DNA from: Streptomyces sp. NBC_00094 | GTDB taxonomy: Bacteria > Actinomycetota > Actinomycetes > Streptomycetales > Streptomycetaceae | Assembly (NCBI RefSeq): GCF_026343125.1 | Contig: NZ_JAPEMB010000001.1 | Span: forward strand, 6,081,501-6,145,500 | Direction: 5' to 3' | DNA: 64,000 bases | In this document: positions 43,542 to 51,499 of the stretch, one piece after another | Numbering within the stretch: the first letter of the stretch is position 1 | How the letters are laid out: each line of letters begins with the position of its first letter | Made by a program: the position numbers and the translations under genes | Notes under the pieces: model-generated | Seen by the model: the letters and a program-made list of their open reading frames with translations, nothing else | Databases searched by the model: none | Told to the model about the DNA's origin: nothing

Positions 43542-44231
43542 CTACGGCTCCGAGGGCGCGGTCGGCGGACGGAGCGATCGGGCCAGGTGGTCGAGGGCTG
43601 CCCCGTCGACGGGTGCCGTGCCCGTGAGGGTGCCGACCAGCGCCTGGGCGAGCACAGTGGCCGTACCGATCCGGGTGTCCTCGCGCTCGTCGCCGGTGAC
43701 CTTGCCGATCACCGCGTCGCGTACCGCCCGCGAGATGTCGGAGCTCCCGAACAGCTCGGGGAACGACAACGCCATCATGCACACGCCCACGTTGGCGGAG
43801 AGGATCGCCTGACCGGCCGGCTCGGGGGCCGTCCGTAGCCGCCCGGCGTCCCCGCACCGCTCCAGGGCCGTCCGGAGCAGGGCCTGAGCGTCCTTGATCG
43901 CCTGCGGCCTGCTGTCGCCCGTCGGCGTGAACATCAGCCGGTAGAGGTGCGGGTTGCGGAGCGCGAACGCGACGTGGCTGTCCCAGGCCGTCCGCAGGTC
44001 CGCCACCGGATCGTCGGTGAGCGGGTTCCGCCTCTTGTTGGCGAGGAAGCGGTCGAAGCCGATGTCGGCGACCGCGGTGAGCAGCCCCTGCTTGTCGCCG
44101 AACTGGCGGTAGATCTCGGGCATGCCGACCTTCGCCCGGTCACAGATGGCACGGGTCGAGATGGCCAGGGCGTCCTTGGTGGCGAGCAGTTCCTCGGTGG
44201 CTTCCAGGATGCGTTCTCGTGCCGTCGACAT
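43542..44231 (-). CDS. TetR family transcriptional regulator
   Basis: A 229-residue regulator. The N-terminal helix-turn-helix (ERILEATEELLATKDALAIS, AICDRAKVGMPEIYRQFGDK) lies at residues ~6-50. Residues ~75-210 form a helical ligand-binding domain of the TetR_C type. It is divergent from the isochorismatase-fold gene at 44430, the probable target; shared motifs tgttagcg lie in front of both genes. Start is taken as the ATG at 44231; a GTG nine bases upstream is also in frame. Ligand unknown. Confidence 0.9.
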   Translation of the reverse strand: MSTARERILEATEELLATKDALAISTRAICDRAKVGMPEIYRQFGDKQGLLTAVADIGFDRFLANKRRNPLTDDPVADLRTAWDSHVAFALRNPHLYRLMFTPTGDSRPQAIKDAQALLRTALERCGDAGRLRTAPEPAGQAILSANVGVCMMALSFPELFGSSDISRAVRDAVIGKVTGDEREDTRIGTATVLAQALVGTLTGTAPVDGAALDHLARSLRPPTAPSEP

Positions 44232-44242
44232 GGGTCCCACGA

Positions 44243-44257
44243 TAACAGCGCTAACAG
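44243..44257. promoter_or_regulatory. possible operator site next to the TetR gene
   Basis: The 15-mer taacagcgctaacag has an agcgct core. Read on the minus strand it begins ctgttagcgct, sharing tgttagcg with 44362-44369 near the divergent gene. Confidence 0.35.
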
Positions 44258-44360
44258 TGCGGACCTGGGCCTTTGTGAGGCGAGAGGGGCGCCGGAACCG
44301 TGCCGGAGCGCGTTCGCGGAGAGTATCGCCATGGATCGTTGTTATCTCTGATTACGTGTT

Positions 44361-44373
44361 GTGTTAGCGTTGA
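44361..44373. promoter_or_regulatory. possible operator half-site before the isochorismatase gene
   Basis: gtgttagcgttga, in an AT-richer stretch 57-69 bases before the start codon, shares tgttagcg with the site next to the TetR gene in inverse orientation. Confidence 0.3.
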
Positions 44374-44429
44374 AAACATCCTGGAGGGCGGCCTCCTCCG
44401 GGGCCGCTACCGCATCGAAAGGAACCGTC

Positions 44430-45047
44430 ATGAACGCGTCCACCACCCTGCGTGAGGTGATCGGCCTGCCCCAGGAGCTGCCGCGACTGGGTGATTCGAC
44501 CCTGATCCTGATCGACTTCCAGAACACCTACCGCACCGGCGTCATGCGGCTCGAAGGTGCCGAGCAGGCCGTGGCCGCGGGCGCCCGCCTGCTCGCCGCC
44601 GCCCGTGCCGCCGGCGCACCCGTCGTGCACGTCGTGAACGACGGCGGCGAGGGCACTCCCTACGACATCCGGGCCGAGATCGGCTCGATCAGCGACGAAG
44701 TCGCCCCGGTCGAGGGCGAGAAGGTCGTCGTCAAGCAGGTCCCCAACGCCTTCCACGCCACGGACCTCGAAGAGACCCTGAAGGAGCTCGGCGCAGGCGA
44801 CGACCTGGTCATCGCCGGGTTCATGACGCACATGTGCGTCCTCTTCACCGCGCAGGGCGCCTTCAACCTCGGCTACCGCCCGACCGTGGTCGCCGAGGCC
44901 ACCGCCACCCGCCCGCTGGTGGCGCCGGACGGCACCGTCGTCGCGTCGGACACGCTGCAGGTCGCCGCTCTGACGACGGTCTCGGACCTGTTCGGCACGG
45001 TCGCCCGCACGGTCGACGAGCTCGTGTCCCTGGCCCCGGTCGGCTGA
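44430..45047 (+). CDS. isochorismatase family cysteine hydrolase
   Basis: A 205-residue Rossmann-like cysteine hydrolase. The triad is complete: Asp29 in LILIDFQN, Lys102 in VVVKQVPNAF and Cys136 in GFMTHMCVLFTA. The cis-peptide motif before the cysteine (GFMTHMC) is typical. Members hydrolyse isochorismate, nicotinamide or related amides; the substrate cannot be inferred. It is divergent from a TetR gene. The ATG at 44430 follows gaaaggaacc. A six-unit 14-bp tandem repeat begins in its last codons and supplies its stop codon. Confidence 0.9.
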   Translation: MNASTTLREVIGLPQELPRLGDSTLILIDFQNTYRTGVMRLEGAEQAVAAGARLLAAARAAGAPVVHVVNDGGEGTPYDIRAEIGSISDEVAPVEGEKVVVKQVPNAFHATDLEETLKELGAGDDLVIAGFMTHMCVLFTAQGAFNLGYRPTVVAEATATRPLVAPDGTVVASDTLQVAALTTVSDLFGTVARTVDELVSLAPVG

Positions 45048-45114
45048 CCCGGACCGATTGGCCCCGGCCGGCCTACCCCGGTCGGCCTACCCCGGCCGAT
45101 TGACCTCGGTGGGC
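45031..45114. repeat. six 14-bp tandem repeats across the stop of the isochorismatase gene
   Basis: Six adjacent 14-mers with consensus near tgaccccggtcggc: 45031-45044, 45045-45058, 45059-45072, 45073-45086, 45087-45100 and 45101-45114. The TGA stop falls in the second unit. Because 14 is not a multiple of three, a change in copy number inside the coding part would move the frame. Confidence 0.75.
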
Positions 45115-45273
45115 CTGCGGGCCTCGGTCGGCAGCGCCGGGAGTTCACCCGCGGTGTACCGGAAAACCGCCTGATGATCGGTTACGGGTCGCCCGCCTCG
45201 GCGGTAATGGCGGTCGGCCCGTGACGACCTCACCTCCGGGCGTTCCCCGCTCCGTGCGCCCCCTGGAGGACAT

Positions 45274-47910
45274 GTGCCCCCCGCCGCCGAGACCGTGCTC
45301 GACGAGGTCGACGGCGAGGAAGGGCCCGGCGCGGGCCGGCGCGGGCCGGGCATCCGGCCCCGGGGGCCGCTCGCCCCGGCCGTCGCCGCGCCGCTCGCCG
45401 CCTCGCTGCTCACCGCCGGCCTGCTCTGCCTCGCGACCGCGCTGTCCCGCACGTACCCCTTCGGGCCCGTGACGAGGAACATCGTCGATCTCGGCCAGCA
45501 GTACCTGCCGTACCACGCCTACTGGCGCGCCCTCCTCCTCGGCGAGACGCACGGCGACGCCTTCCTCAACTGGAACTCCGGCTTCGGCTCCAACTTCCTC
45601 GGCGACATCGGCACGTATCTCAGCAGCCCCTTCGATCTGCTCGTCGTCGTCTTCCCGGCGGACCGGATCGAACTCGCCCTCTACGTCGTCACCGCGGCCA
45701 AGGTCTCCGCCGCCGGCGCCGCGGCGGCGCTGCTGCTCCTGCGCCTGCGTCCCGGCCCCTGGCCCGTCGCCGCCGTGCTCGGCACCGCGTACGCGCTCTC
45801 CGGCTGGACCCTCAACCTCGGCACCACCGTCCCGATGTGGCTCGACGGACTCGTCGCCTTCCCGCTGCTCTGCCTGGTCGGCGAGTGGGCGCGCACCGGC
45901 CGCCGCCCCGTGCTCGGACCCGTCGTCGTCGCCCTGGCCTGGATCGCCAACTTCTACACCGCGTACATGGCCACCCTCGGGGCTGCCGTCTTCCTCGCCG
46001 TCCGGCTCCTCACCGCCGAGGAGAGCGCGACCGCCCGGCAGCGGATCGCCGGAGCGCTCCGCGCCGCCCGGGGCGTGCTCGTCGGCATCGGGCTCGCCGC
46101 GCCGCTCGTCGTGATCGTCTTCCTCGCCACCAAGGTCGCCGACCCGACCCCCGTGACCACCTTCGCGCCCGCACCCTGGGCGGACGTCCTGGCCCGGCTC
46201 CTGCCCGGCACGGCCGGTGTCGCCGACCCCGCCCTCTTCATCGGTACGCCCGCCCTGGCCCTCGCCCTGACGCTGCCGTTCAACGGGGCCGTCGCCCCGC
46301 GCGTCCGGGCCGGCTGGACGGCGGCGGTCGTCCTGGTGACGCTCTCCCTCCAGTGGGAGCCCACCCATCTGCTCTGGCACGCGGGAGCCTCGCCCAACGG
46401 CGCTCCGTACCGTCAGACCTTCGTCCTGTGCGGACTGTTGCTCGTCGCCGCCTGGTTCTCGGTCGCCCGGGGCGTGCCCCGGCCGGCCGCGCTGCTCGGG
46501 GGTGGTGCGCTGCTCGGGGCGTTGGCGTGGGCGGCCCGGGGGAGCGCAGGCATCGACGCATGGACCTTCCCCGCCTTCCTCGTCGCCGCGGCCCTGGCCC
46601 TCGCGGCAGCCGTCCTGGCCCGGGAGGGCGCCCGGCGGAATCCCGTCCGCGCCCTGCCCGTTGGCGCCCTCCCCACTCGCGCCCTGCCCACTCGCTCCCT
46701 GCCCGTCCGTGCCCTGCCCGTCCTCGCCCTGGTCCTGTTCGTCGGTGCCCAGGCGGGCGAGACGGTCGTCACCGGCAAGCGGATCGAGGAGCAGCAGCGG
46801 AGCGAGGTCTCCTGGTCGCCCCGGATCGGCCCCTGGCACACCTCCGCCGCCCGCGAGGTGGCCCGCGCCGACGCCTGGCCCCGGTACCGTACGGACCCCG
46901 GCGAGGTGCCCGGCGGCAACGACGTCCTGATCGTCGGCGGCCAGGGCGCCGAGGCCTACAGCAGTCTCACCGCCGACGTGACCTCCTCCACCCTCTCCGC
47001 GCTGGGCTTCGGCTCGTACGCCAAGGGCCGGCACCCGGTCACCCTCGACAACCCCGTGACCGACGCCCTGTTCTCCATCGGCACCCGGCTGCGCTCGGAG
47101 CCCACGGAGCCGGTACGTCAGGACGCCCCGCCCCGGGCCACGGTCACCGTCACCACGACGCCCGTACCGCCCCTGGTGACCGTCCGTCCGCGCCCGGCGC
47201 GCGCCCCGCGCCCGGGGGACTCCGCCTTCGTACGGCAGGAACTCCTCCTCGGCGCGCCCGTGTACGCGCTGCCGCCGGAGACGCGCCGTACCGGACGCAC
47301 CCTCACCGCCCGGTGCCCGGCGGGCTCCGACGTCTGGTTCTGGGCCCCGGAGTACAAGGGCTCGGCGACCCTGGCGGGGGAGGACGCCGTCGACTTCGAG
47401 GGCAAGCCGCCCGCGGTACGCGCCCCCATGCGGGCCCTCGGTACCGTGCCCGCCTCCGGTGAGGTGCGGATCGACCTGCTGCCCAAGGCCGGGATCCGAC
47501 TGCCCCGGCAACCCGTCGGCTGCCTCGACCGGGCGCGGCTCGACGCCGCCGTACGGCAGCTCACCGCCACCGGAGCCACCCGGGTGAGCGCCGGCGGCCA
47601 CTCCCTCACGGCCGAACTGCCCCCGGGCAGCACGGGCGTCGCCGTGCTCGCCGCGCCCCGCATCTCCGGCTGGCGCTGCGCCGCGGGCGACGCGGACCTC
47701 GCACCCGCCCGCGCGTACCAGGGCCTCGTCGCCGTCCCCCTCGACGGGCGGACGACCACGGTCGCCTGCTCCTTCCGGCCACCGGGACTCCGCCTCGGCG
47801 GCGCGGTCGGAGCGGCGGCGCTCCTCGCCCTGGCCGCGACGGCGATCCTGCACCGCAGGTCCCGCCGTACCGGATCCCGCCCCGCGGAGTCCCGCCGTAC
47901 CGGGTCCTGA
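45274..47910 (+). CDS. YfhO family membrane protein
   Basis: An 878-residue integral membrane protein of the YfhO family. Residues ~30-480 carry about 12-13 hydrophobic segments. The early loop RNIVDLGQQYLPYHAYWRAL and GDAFLNWNSGFGSNFLGDIG are hallmarks of the family (first extracytoplasmic loop with acidic and polar residues, GT-C-like). Residues ~485-850 form a large C-terminal outer domain ending in a last helix. In Firmicutes YfhO is implicated in glycosylation of lipoteichoic acid, so a polyprenyl-phosphate-sugar glycosyltransferase role is plausible. A five-unit 15-bp repeat encodes RALPV/T units before the outer domain. Start GTG 45274, with ctggagg upstream. Two glycosyltransferase genes follow. 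Confidence 0.85.
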   Translation: MPPAAETVLDEVDGEEGPGAGRRGPGIRPRGPLAPAVAAPLAASLLTAGLLCLATALSRTYPFGPVTRNIVDLGQQYLPYHAYWRALLLGETHGDAFLNWNSGFGSNFLGDIGTYLSSPFDLLVVVFPADRIELALYVVTAAKVSAAGAAAALLLLRLRPGPWPVAAVLGTAYALSGWTLNLGTTVPMWLDGLVAFPLLCLVGEWARTGRRPVLGPVVVALAWIANFYTAYMATLGAAVFLAVRLLTAEESATARQRIAGALRAARGVLVGIGLAAPLVVIVFLATKVADPTPVTTFAPAPWADVLARLLPGTAGVADPALFIGTPALALALTLPFNGAVAPRVRAGWTAAVVLVTLSLQWEPTHLLWHAGASPNGAPYRQTFVLCGLLLVAAWFSVARGVPRPAALLGGGALLGALAWAARGSAGIDAWTFPAFLVAAALALAAAVLAREGARRNPVRALPVGALPTRALPTRSLPVRALPVLALVLFVGAQAGETVVTGKRIEEQQRSEVSWSPRIGPWHTSAAREVARADAWPRYRTDPGEVPGGNDVLIVGGQGAEAYSSLTADVTSSTLSALGFGSYAKGRHPVTLDNPVTDALFSIGTRLRSEPTEPVRQDAPPRATVTVTTTPVPPLVTVRPRPARAPRPGDSAFVRQELLLGAPVYALPPETRRTGRTLTARCPAGSDVWFWAPEYKGSATLAGEDAVDFEGKPPAVRAPMRALGTVPASGEVRIDLLPKAGIRLPRQPVGCLDRARLDAAVRQLTATGATRVSAGGHSLTAELPPGSTGVAVLAAPRISGWRCAAGDADLAPARAYQGLVAVPLDGRTTTVACSFRPPGLRLGGAVGAAALLALAATAILHRRSRRTGSRPAESRRTGS
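46648..46722 (+). repeat. five 15-bp tandem repeats within the YfhO gene
   Basis: Five units near cgcgccctgcccact encode (R/G)-(A/S)-L-P-(V/T) pentapeptides at residues 459-483, just before a transmembrane segment. Confidence 0.8.
47859..47907 (+). repeat. 19-bp direct repeat at the 3' end of the YfhO gene
   Basis: gtcccgccgtaccggatcc (47859-47877) and gtcccgccgtaccgggtcc (47889-47907) differ by one base, 30 bases apart, encoding SRRTGS twice in the C-terminal tail. Confidence 0.8.
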
Positions 47911-48037
47911 CAGATTTCCACCAGGGACGGCAAGAGTTCACCCGGAGTGCACCCGTGGATCGTTCATCCGGAAAAGCGCGCGACTACTCTGCCCGCCGTA
48001 GGGCGTTTAACTGTTCGATTCATTGTGGGGATTCCGA

Positions 48038-49003
48038 GTGCCTAAACTGTCCGTCGTCGTCCCGTTCCACAATGTCGGGCCCTATGCCCCCGACACGATG
48101 CGCAGTCTCGTGTACAACGCGGACCCGGAATTCGAGTTCCTGCTGATCGACGACTGCTCGACGGACGACACCCCGGAAATCCTCGACCGCTGGCGCGACC
48201 GACTTCCGAACGCGACCGTCATCCGGCACGAGACGAATCTCGGCGTCGCCCAGGCGCGCAACACCGGAATCGACGCGGCCCGGGGCGAGTACATCACCTT
48301 CCTGGACGGCGACGACTGGTACGCGCCCGGCCACCTGAGCGCCACCGTGGCCGGAATCTCCCGTCTGGGCTGCGATTTCGCCCGTACCGACCACGTCCTG
48401 TCGGAAGGCCGGAAACGACAGATCCGATACGCCCCCGCCAAACTCCGCGACGCGGTGATGGATCCCCGGGACGGCATCTCCCCGGCCAGCATGGTGACGA
48501 TGGTCGACTATCCCTTCGTCCCCTTCGGCATTTACAGCGGGCGGCTCTTCGGGAACGGCGCCTCGCGATTCGAGACGTCTCTGCGAACCGCCGAGGACCG
48601 CCTCTGGATCTGGCGTCTCCACCTCAAGGCGCGCACGTTCGCGGCGCTTTCCCTGCACGGTGTCTTCTACCGGCGGGGCGTCACCACCTCGCTCACCCAG
48701 ATCACCGACAACCGGCAGCTGGACTTCATTCCCTCGTACGACCTCCTGCTCGACGACGTCTCCCGGGACGCGGATGCGGACCGCTTCCTCCCGAAAGCCG
48801 TCCGCACGTACTGCGCGATGATCGCGTTCCACATGGGCAAGGTCGGGAAGTACGAGCCCGAGGTCGCCGAACGGCTGCGCACCGACGTCGGCGACGCCCT
48901 GCGCCGCATGCCGCAGGACGTCCTGGACGAGACCCTGAGCACCATGGACACCGCACGCAGCACCCTCCTCCGGGGCCTGCGCGAAACCGGAAGGACCGCC
49001 TGA
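48038..49003 (+). CDS. glycosyltransferase family 2 protein
   Basis: A 321-residue GT-A glycosyltransferase. LSVVVPFHN (residues 4-12) and LLIDDCSTDDT (36-46) form the nucleotide-sugar binding part, NLGVAQARNTGID lies at ~67-79, and FLDGDDW supplies the DxD metal motif (Asp90-Asp92). Residues ~220-321 lack a family signature. No membrane anchor is present, so it acts at the cytosolic side. The GTG at 48038 is chosen over an earlier in-frame TTG at 48023. It is followed three bases later by a polysialyltransferase-like gene; the two are an operon, and YfhO lies just upstream. Confidence 0.9.
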   Translation: MPKLSVVVPFHNVGPYAPDTMRSLVYNADPEFEFLLIDDCSTDDTPEILDRWRDRLPNATVIRHETNLGVAQARNTGIDAARGEYITFLDGDDWYAPGHLSATVAGISRLGCDFARTDHVLSEGRKRQIRYAPAKLRDAVMDPRDGISPASMVTMVDYPFVPFGIYSGRLFGNGASRFETSLRTAEDRLWIWRLHLKARTFAALSLHGVFYRRGVTTSLTQITDNRQLDFIPSYDLLLDDVSRDADADRFLPKAVRTYCAMIAFHMGKVGKYEPEVAERLRTDVGDALRRMPQDVLDETLSTMDTARSTLLRGLRETGRTA

Positions 49004-49006
49004 CCC

Positions 49007-50434
49007 ATGGCACCCGACACGTACTCCGCCATGGCGTCCGGCACGGCCCCCGGCGCGGCTCCCGACCTTCGCCGGGTGCAGATCTTCCAGGTCTCCACCC
49101 TGTACGGCGCGGCCACCCTGGCGGCGGCGCTGGACGCCGGGCAGTTCGGCCCCCGCGAGGACGCCCACCGGCTCCTGCTGATCTCGCACAACGCCGAGAT
49201 CCCGGAGACCGCGCTGCGCCTGGAGACCATGACCGGCTACGAGCGGATCGCCGCCCGCTTCGACGGCACCCTCGACTGGAACGAGACGATCCATCCGTAC
49301 CACCCCGCCGCCTGGGCGCCCCGGCCCGAGGAGGCCCCGCTCTGGCAGCGCGTGCTGCGGACGGCCTGGGGCCTCGGCACCGCCCGGGTCGAGCTGATCG
49401 TCGAGTCCATCCAGGTCAACCCCGCCAAGGCGCTCGCCGCAGCGTTCCCCGAGAGCTCGGTCGACGTCTACGCGGACGGCCTGATGAGCTACGGCCCGAC
49501 CCGCTCCGACCTCGCCCAGTCGATCGCCATCCGCATCCGCCGGGTCCTCCACCTCGACCTGGTGCCGGGACTGCGGCCCCTGCTCCTGAGCGAGTACGGG
49601 GTCGAGCCCGAGCTCGTCCCCGACAGCGCCTTCCGCGCGGTGCTCGCCGAGATCGCCGAAGCCTCCGTGGCGGAGGACGTACGGAACGGAGCCGGGGACT
49701 CGCCGGTCGCGCGCGCGATCGCCGCCGAGCCGACGGCCCTCCTGCTCGGCCAGTACCTGGCCGCCCTCAACCTGCTCACGGCGGAGGAGGAAGAGGAACT
49801 GCACATCCGGATGCTGCGCGGAGCCGCGGCGGCCGGGCACCGTTCGGTGGTCTTCAAGCCCCACCCGACCGCGCCCGTCCGCTACTCCCAGGCCCTCGAC
49901 GAGGAGGCGCGGGCGCTCGGCGTCCGGCTGACGGTCCTCGACGGGCCGCTGCTCGCCGAGACCTTCTACGAGCGGTGCCGGCCGCGGCTCGTGGTCGGCT
50001 GCTTCTCCACGGCGATGCTCACCGCCGCCGTCTACTACGGCATCCCGATCGCCCGCGTGGGCACGGTCGAGGTCCTCGAACGGCTCACCCCCTTCGAGAA
50101 CAGCAACCGGATCCCGCTCACGGTCGTCGACCACCTGGTGGCCGACCTGGAGGACGGCGAGGAGCCCGCGGTCCCCGGAGCGGCCCCGGACTCACTCGCG
50201 CCGCTGGTCAGGGCCGTCGGGTACTGCATGCGGCACAAGAGCCACCCGGGGCTCCGCGAGGAGGCCACCCGCTTCCTGGCCGAACACCACGCGGAGCCCG
50301 GCATCGCGCACCACTTCACCCCCCTGCGGCTGACCCAGCTCGGCCTGCCGGGCGCGTCGGAGCCCGTCGTACAGGAGCCGGCCGAGAACCTGTCCCGACT
50401 CCGCCGCGGCCTCGCCCGCGCCCGCCGGGGCTGA
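49007..50434 (+). CDS. polysialyltransferase-like GT-B glycosyltransferase
   Basis: A 475-residue protein resembling bacterial alpha-2,8-polysialyltransferases. Two motifs shared by bacterial sialyltransferases can be recognised: an (D/E)-D/E-G-like VYADGLMSYG (residues 154-163, with ADG rather than EDG) and the HP motif in VFKPHPTAP (282-290). GCFSTAM at 331-337 is the usual sugar-nucleotide loop. The N-terminal strand VQIFQVSTLYGAATLAAAL fits a GT-B first domain. No sialic acid or nonulosonic acid biosynthesis genes are visible here, so the donor is unknown. It follows the GT2 gene by three bases. Its stop codon lies inside a ~20-bp tandem repeat. Confidence 0.8.
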   Translation: MAPDTYSAMASGTAPGAAPDLRRVQIFQVSTLYGAATLAAALDAGQFGPREDAHRLLLISHNAEIPETALRLETMTGYERIAARFDGTLDWNETIHPYHPAAWAPRPEEAPLWQRVLRTAWGLGTARVELIVESIQVNPAKALAAAFPESSVDVYADGLMSYGPTRSDLAQSIAIRIRRVLHLDLVPGLRPLLLSEYGVEPELVPDSAFRAVLAEIAEASVAEDVRNGAGDSPVARAIAAEPTALLLGQYLAALNLLTAEEEEELHIRMLRGAAAAGHRSVVFKPHPTAPVRYSQALDEEARALGVRLTVLDGPLLAETFYERCRPRLVVGCFSTAMLTAAVYYGIPIARVGTVEVLERLTPFENSNRIPLTVVDHLVADLEDGEEPAVPGAAPDSLAPLVRAVGYCMRHKSHPGLREEATRFLAEHHAEPGIAHHFTPLRLTQLGLPGASEPVVQEPAENLSRLRRGLARARRG

Positions 50435-50500
50435 ACGAGGGCCCGCCGAGGCTGAACGGGGGCCGACCGGGGCCGAGCGGGCCCGCCGGGGCCGAGCGGG
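50420..50500. repeat. four ~20-bp imperfect tandem repeats across the stop of the polysialyltransferase gene
   Basis: Units near gcccgccggggctgaacggg begin at about 50420, 50441, 50461 and 50481. The TGA stop is in the first unit. A GC-rich inverted repeat (ccgttcggc-type) follows to about 50536 and may terminate transcription. Confidence 0.65.
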
Positions 50501-50539
50501 CCGTTCGGCCGCGCGACCGTTCGGCCCGCGCGACCCGGA

Positions 50540-51316
50540 TCAGCGGTCGGCGGCGGACCTGACCAGCGTGAACACCGCGCCCTCCGGGTCCGTCACCAGC
50601 GCGAGCCGCCCCGCCGTGCCCTCCCTCGGCGGCCGCAGCACCTGGCCGCCGAGCTCCACGACGAGCCGGGCGGCCGCGTCGGTGTCGTCGATCTCGAAGT
50701 ACGTCATCCAGTGGGCGCCCCGGTCCCGGGGCAGGGCGTTGCCGACGCCGTGCAGGGAGGCCACCGGGCGCCCCTCCACGTGGAGCGTGGCGAAGTCGAA
50801 GTCGGCGGAGACGACCGGCTCCACCTCGTAGCCGAAGACCGACCGGTAGAACTTGCCGACCGAGGACGTCTCGTACGTGAGGAGCTCGTTCCACACCGGT
50901 GTCCCGGGCGGCCCCGCGGCCGCCGTGCCGTGGTGCGCCTCCGCCTCCCAGACGCCGAAGATCGCGCCGACCGGGTCGGAACAGATCGCCAGCCGACCGG
51001 CTTCGCCCGCGTCCAGCGGGCCCACCGCGACCGTGCCGCCGCAGCAGCGGATGGTCTCCGCGGTCTCGTCGGCGTCATCGGTGGCCAGATAGGTGGTCCA
51101 GGCGATGGGCAGGTGCCGGTCGGGCGGCAGCCGGCCGATGCCCGCCACCTCCTTGCCGTCGAGCAGCGCCCGGACGTAGGGGCCGAGTGGCTGCGGGCCG
51201 GGCACGAAATCCCAGCCGAAGAGCGCGCTGTAGAACTCCTGCGTCGGTTCAAGCCCGTGCACCATCAGACTCACCCAACAGGGTGTTCCGGGTGTGCGCC
51301 GAGTCACCTCGGTCAT
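50540..51316 (-). CDS. VOC family protein (two glyoxalase-like domains)
   Basis: A 258-residue protein with two vicinal-oxygen-chelate modules, residues ~8-125 and ~135-258. Each has the betaalphabetabetabeta pattern; examples are WVSLMVHGLEPTQEFYSALF and ELLTYETSSVGKFYRSVFGY for the first strands and helices. The terminal metal positions are not obvious in both halves, so this may be a resistance or binding protein rather than an enzyme. The start is the ATG at 51316 with gaggagaga upstream. It is convergent with the polysialyltransferase gene. Confidence 0.88.
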   Translation of the reverse strand: MTEVTRRTPGTPCWVSLMVHGLEPTQEFYSALFGWDFVPGPQPLGPYVRALLDGKEVAGIGRLPPDRHLPIAWTTYLATDDADETAETIRCCGGTVAVGPLDAGEAGRLAICSDPVGAIFGVWEAEAHHGTAAAGPPGTPVWNELLTYETSSVGKFYRSVFGYEVEPVVSADFDFATLHVEGRPVASLHGVGNALPRDRGAHWMTYFEIDDTDAAARLVVELGGQVLRPPREGTAGRLALVTDPEGAVFTLVRSAADR

Positions 51317-51355
51317 CGTCACTCTCTCCTCGGACCATCGTGGCCGTACCGCGTG

Positions 51356-51384
51356 CCTAGGGCCTGTCCGGTGGATCAGGGCCG
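51356..51384. repeat. half-copy of an intergenic palindromic element
   Basis: cctagggcctgtccggtgga followed by tcagggccg is nearly identical to the left half of the palindrome at 29609-29647, but the closing arm is missing. Confidence 0.6.
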
Positions 51385-51499
51385 AGGTCGCACCGACGGG
51401 CGCGCGGCGCGTCCCGGCCGCACCGCCGGTGGCGTGCTGTCGCGGGAGGACGCCGGGTTGCCCCTCCGCGGCCATGCAGGCTGCGCGAGGATGGCACCC

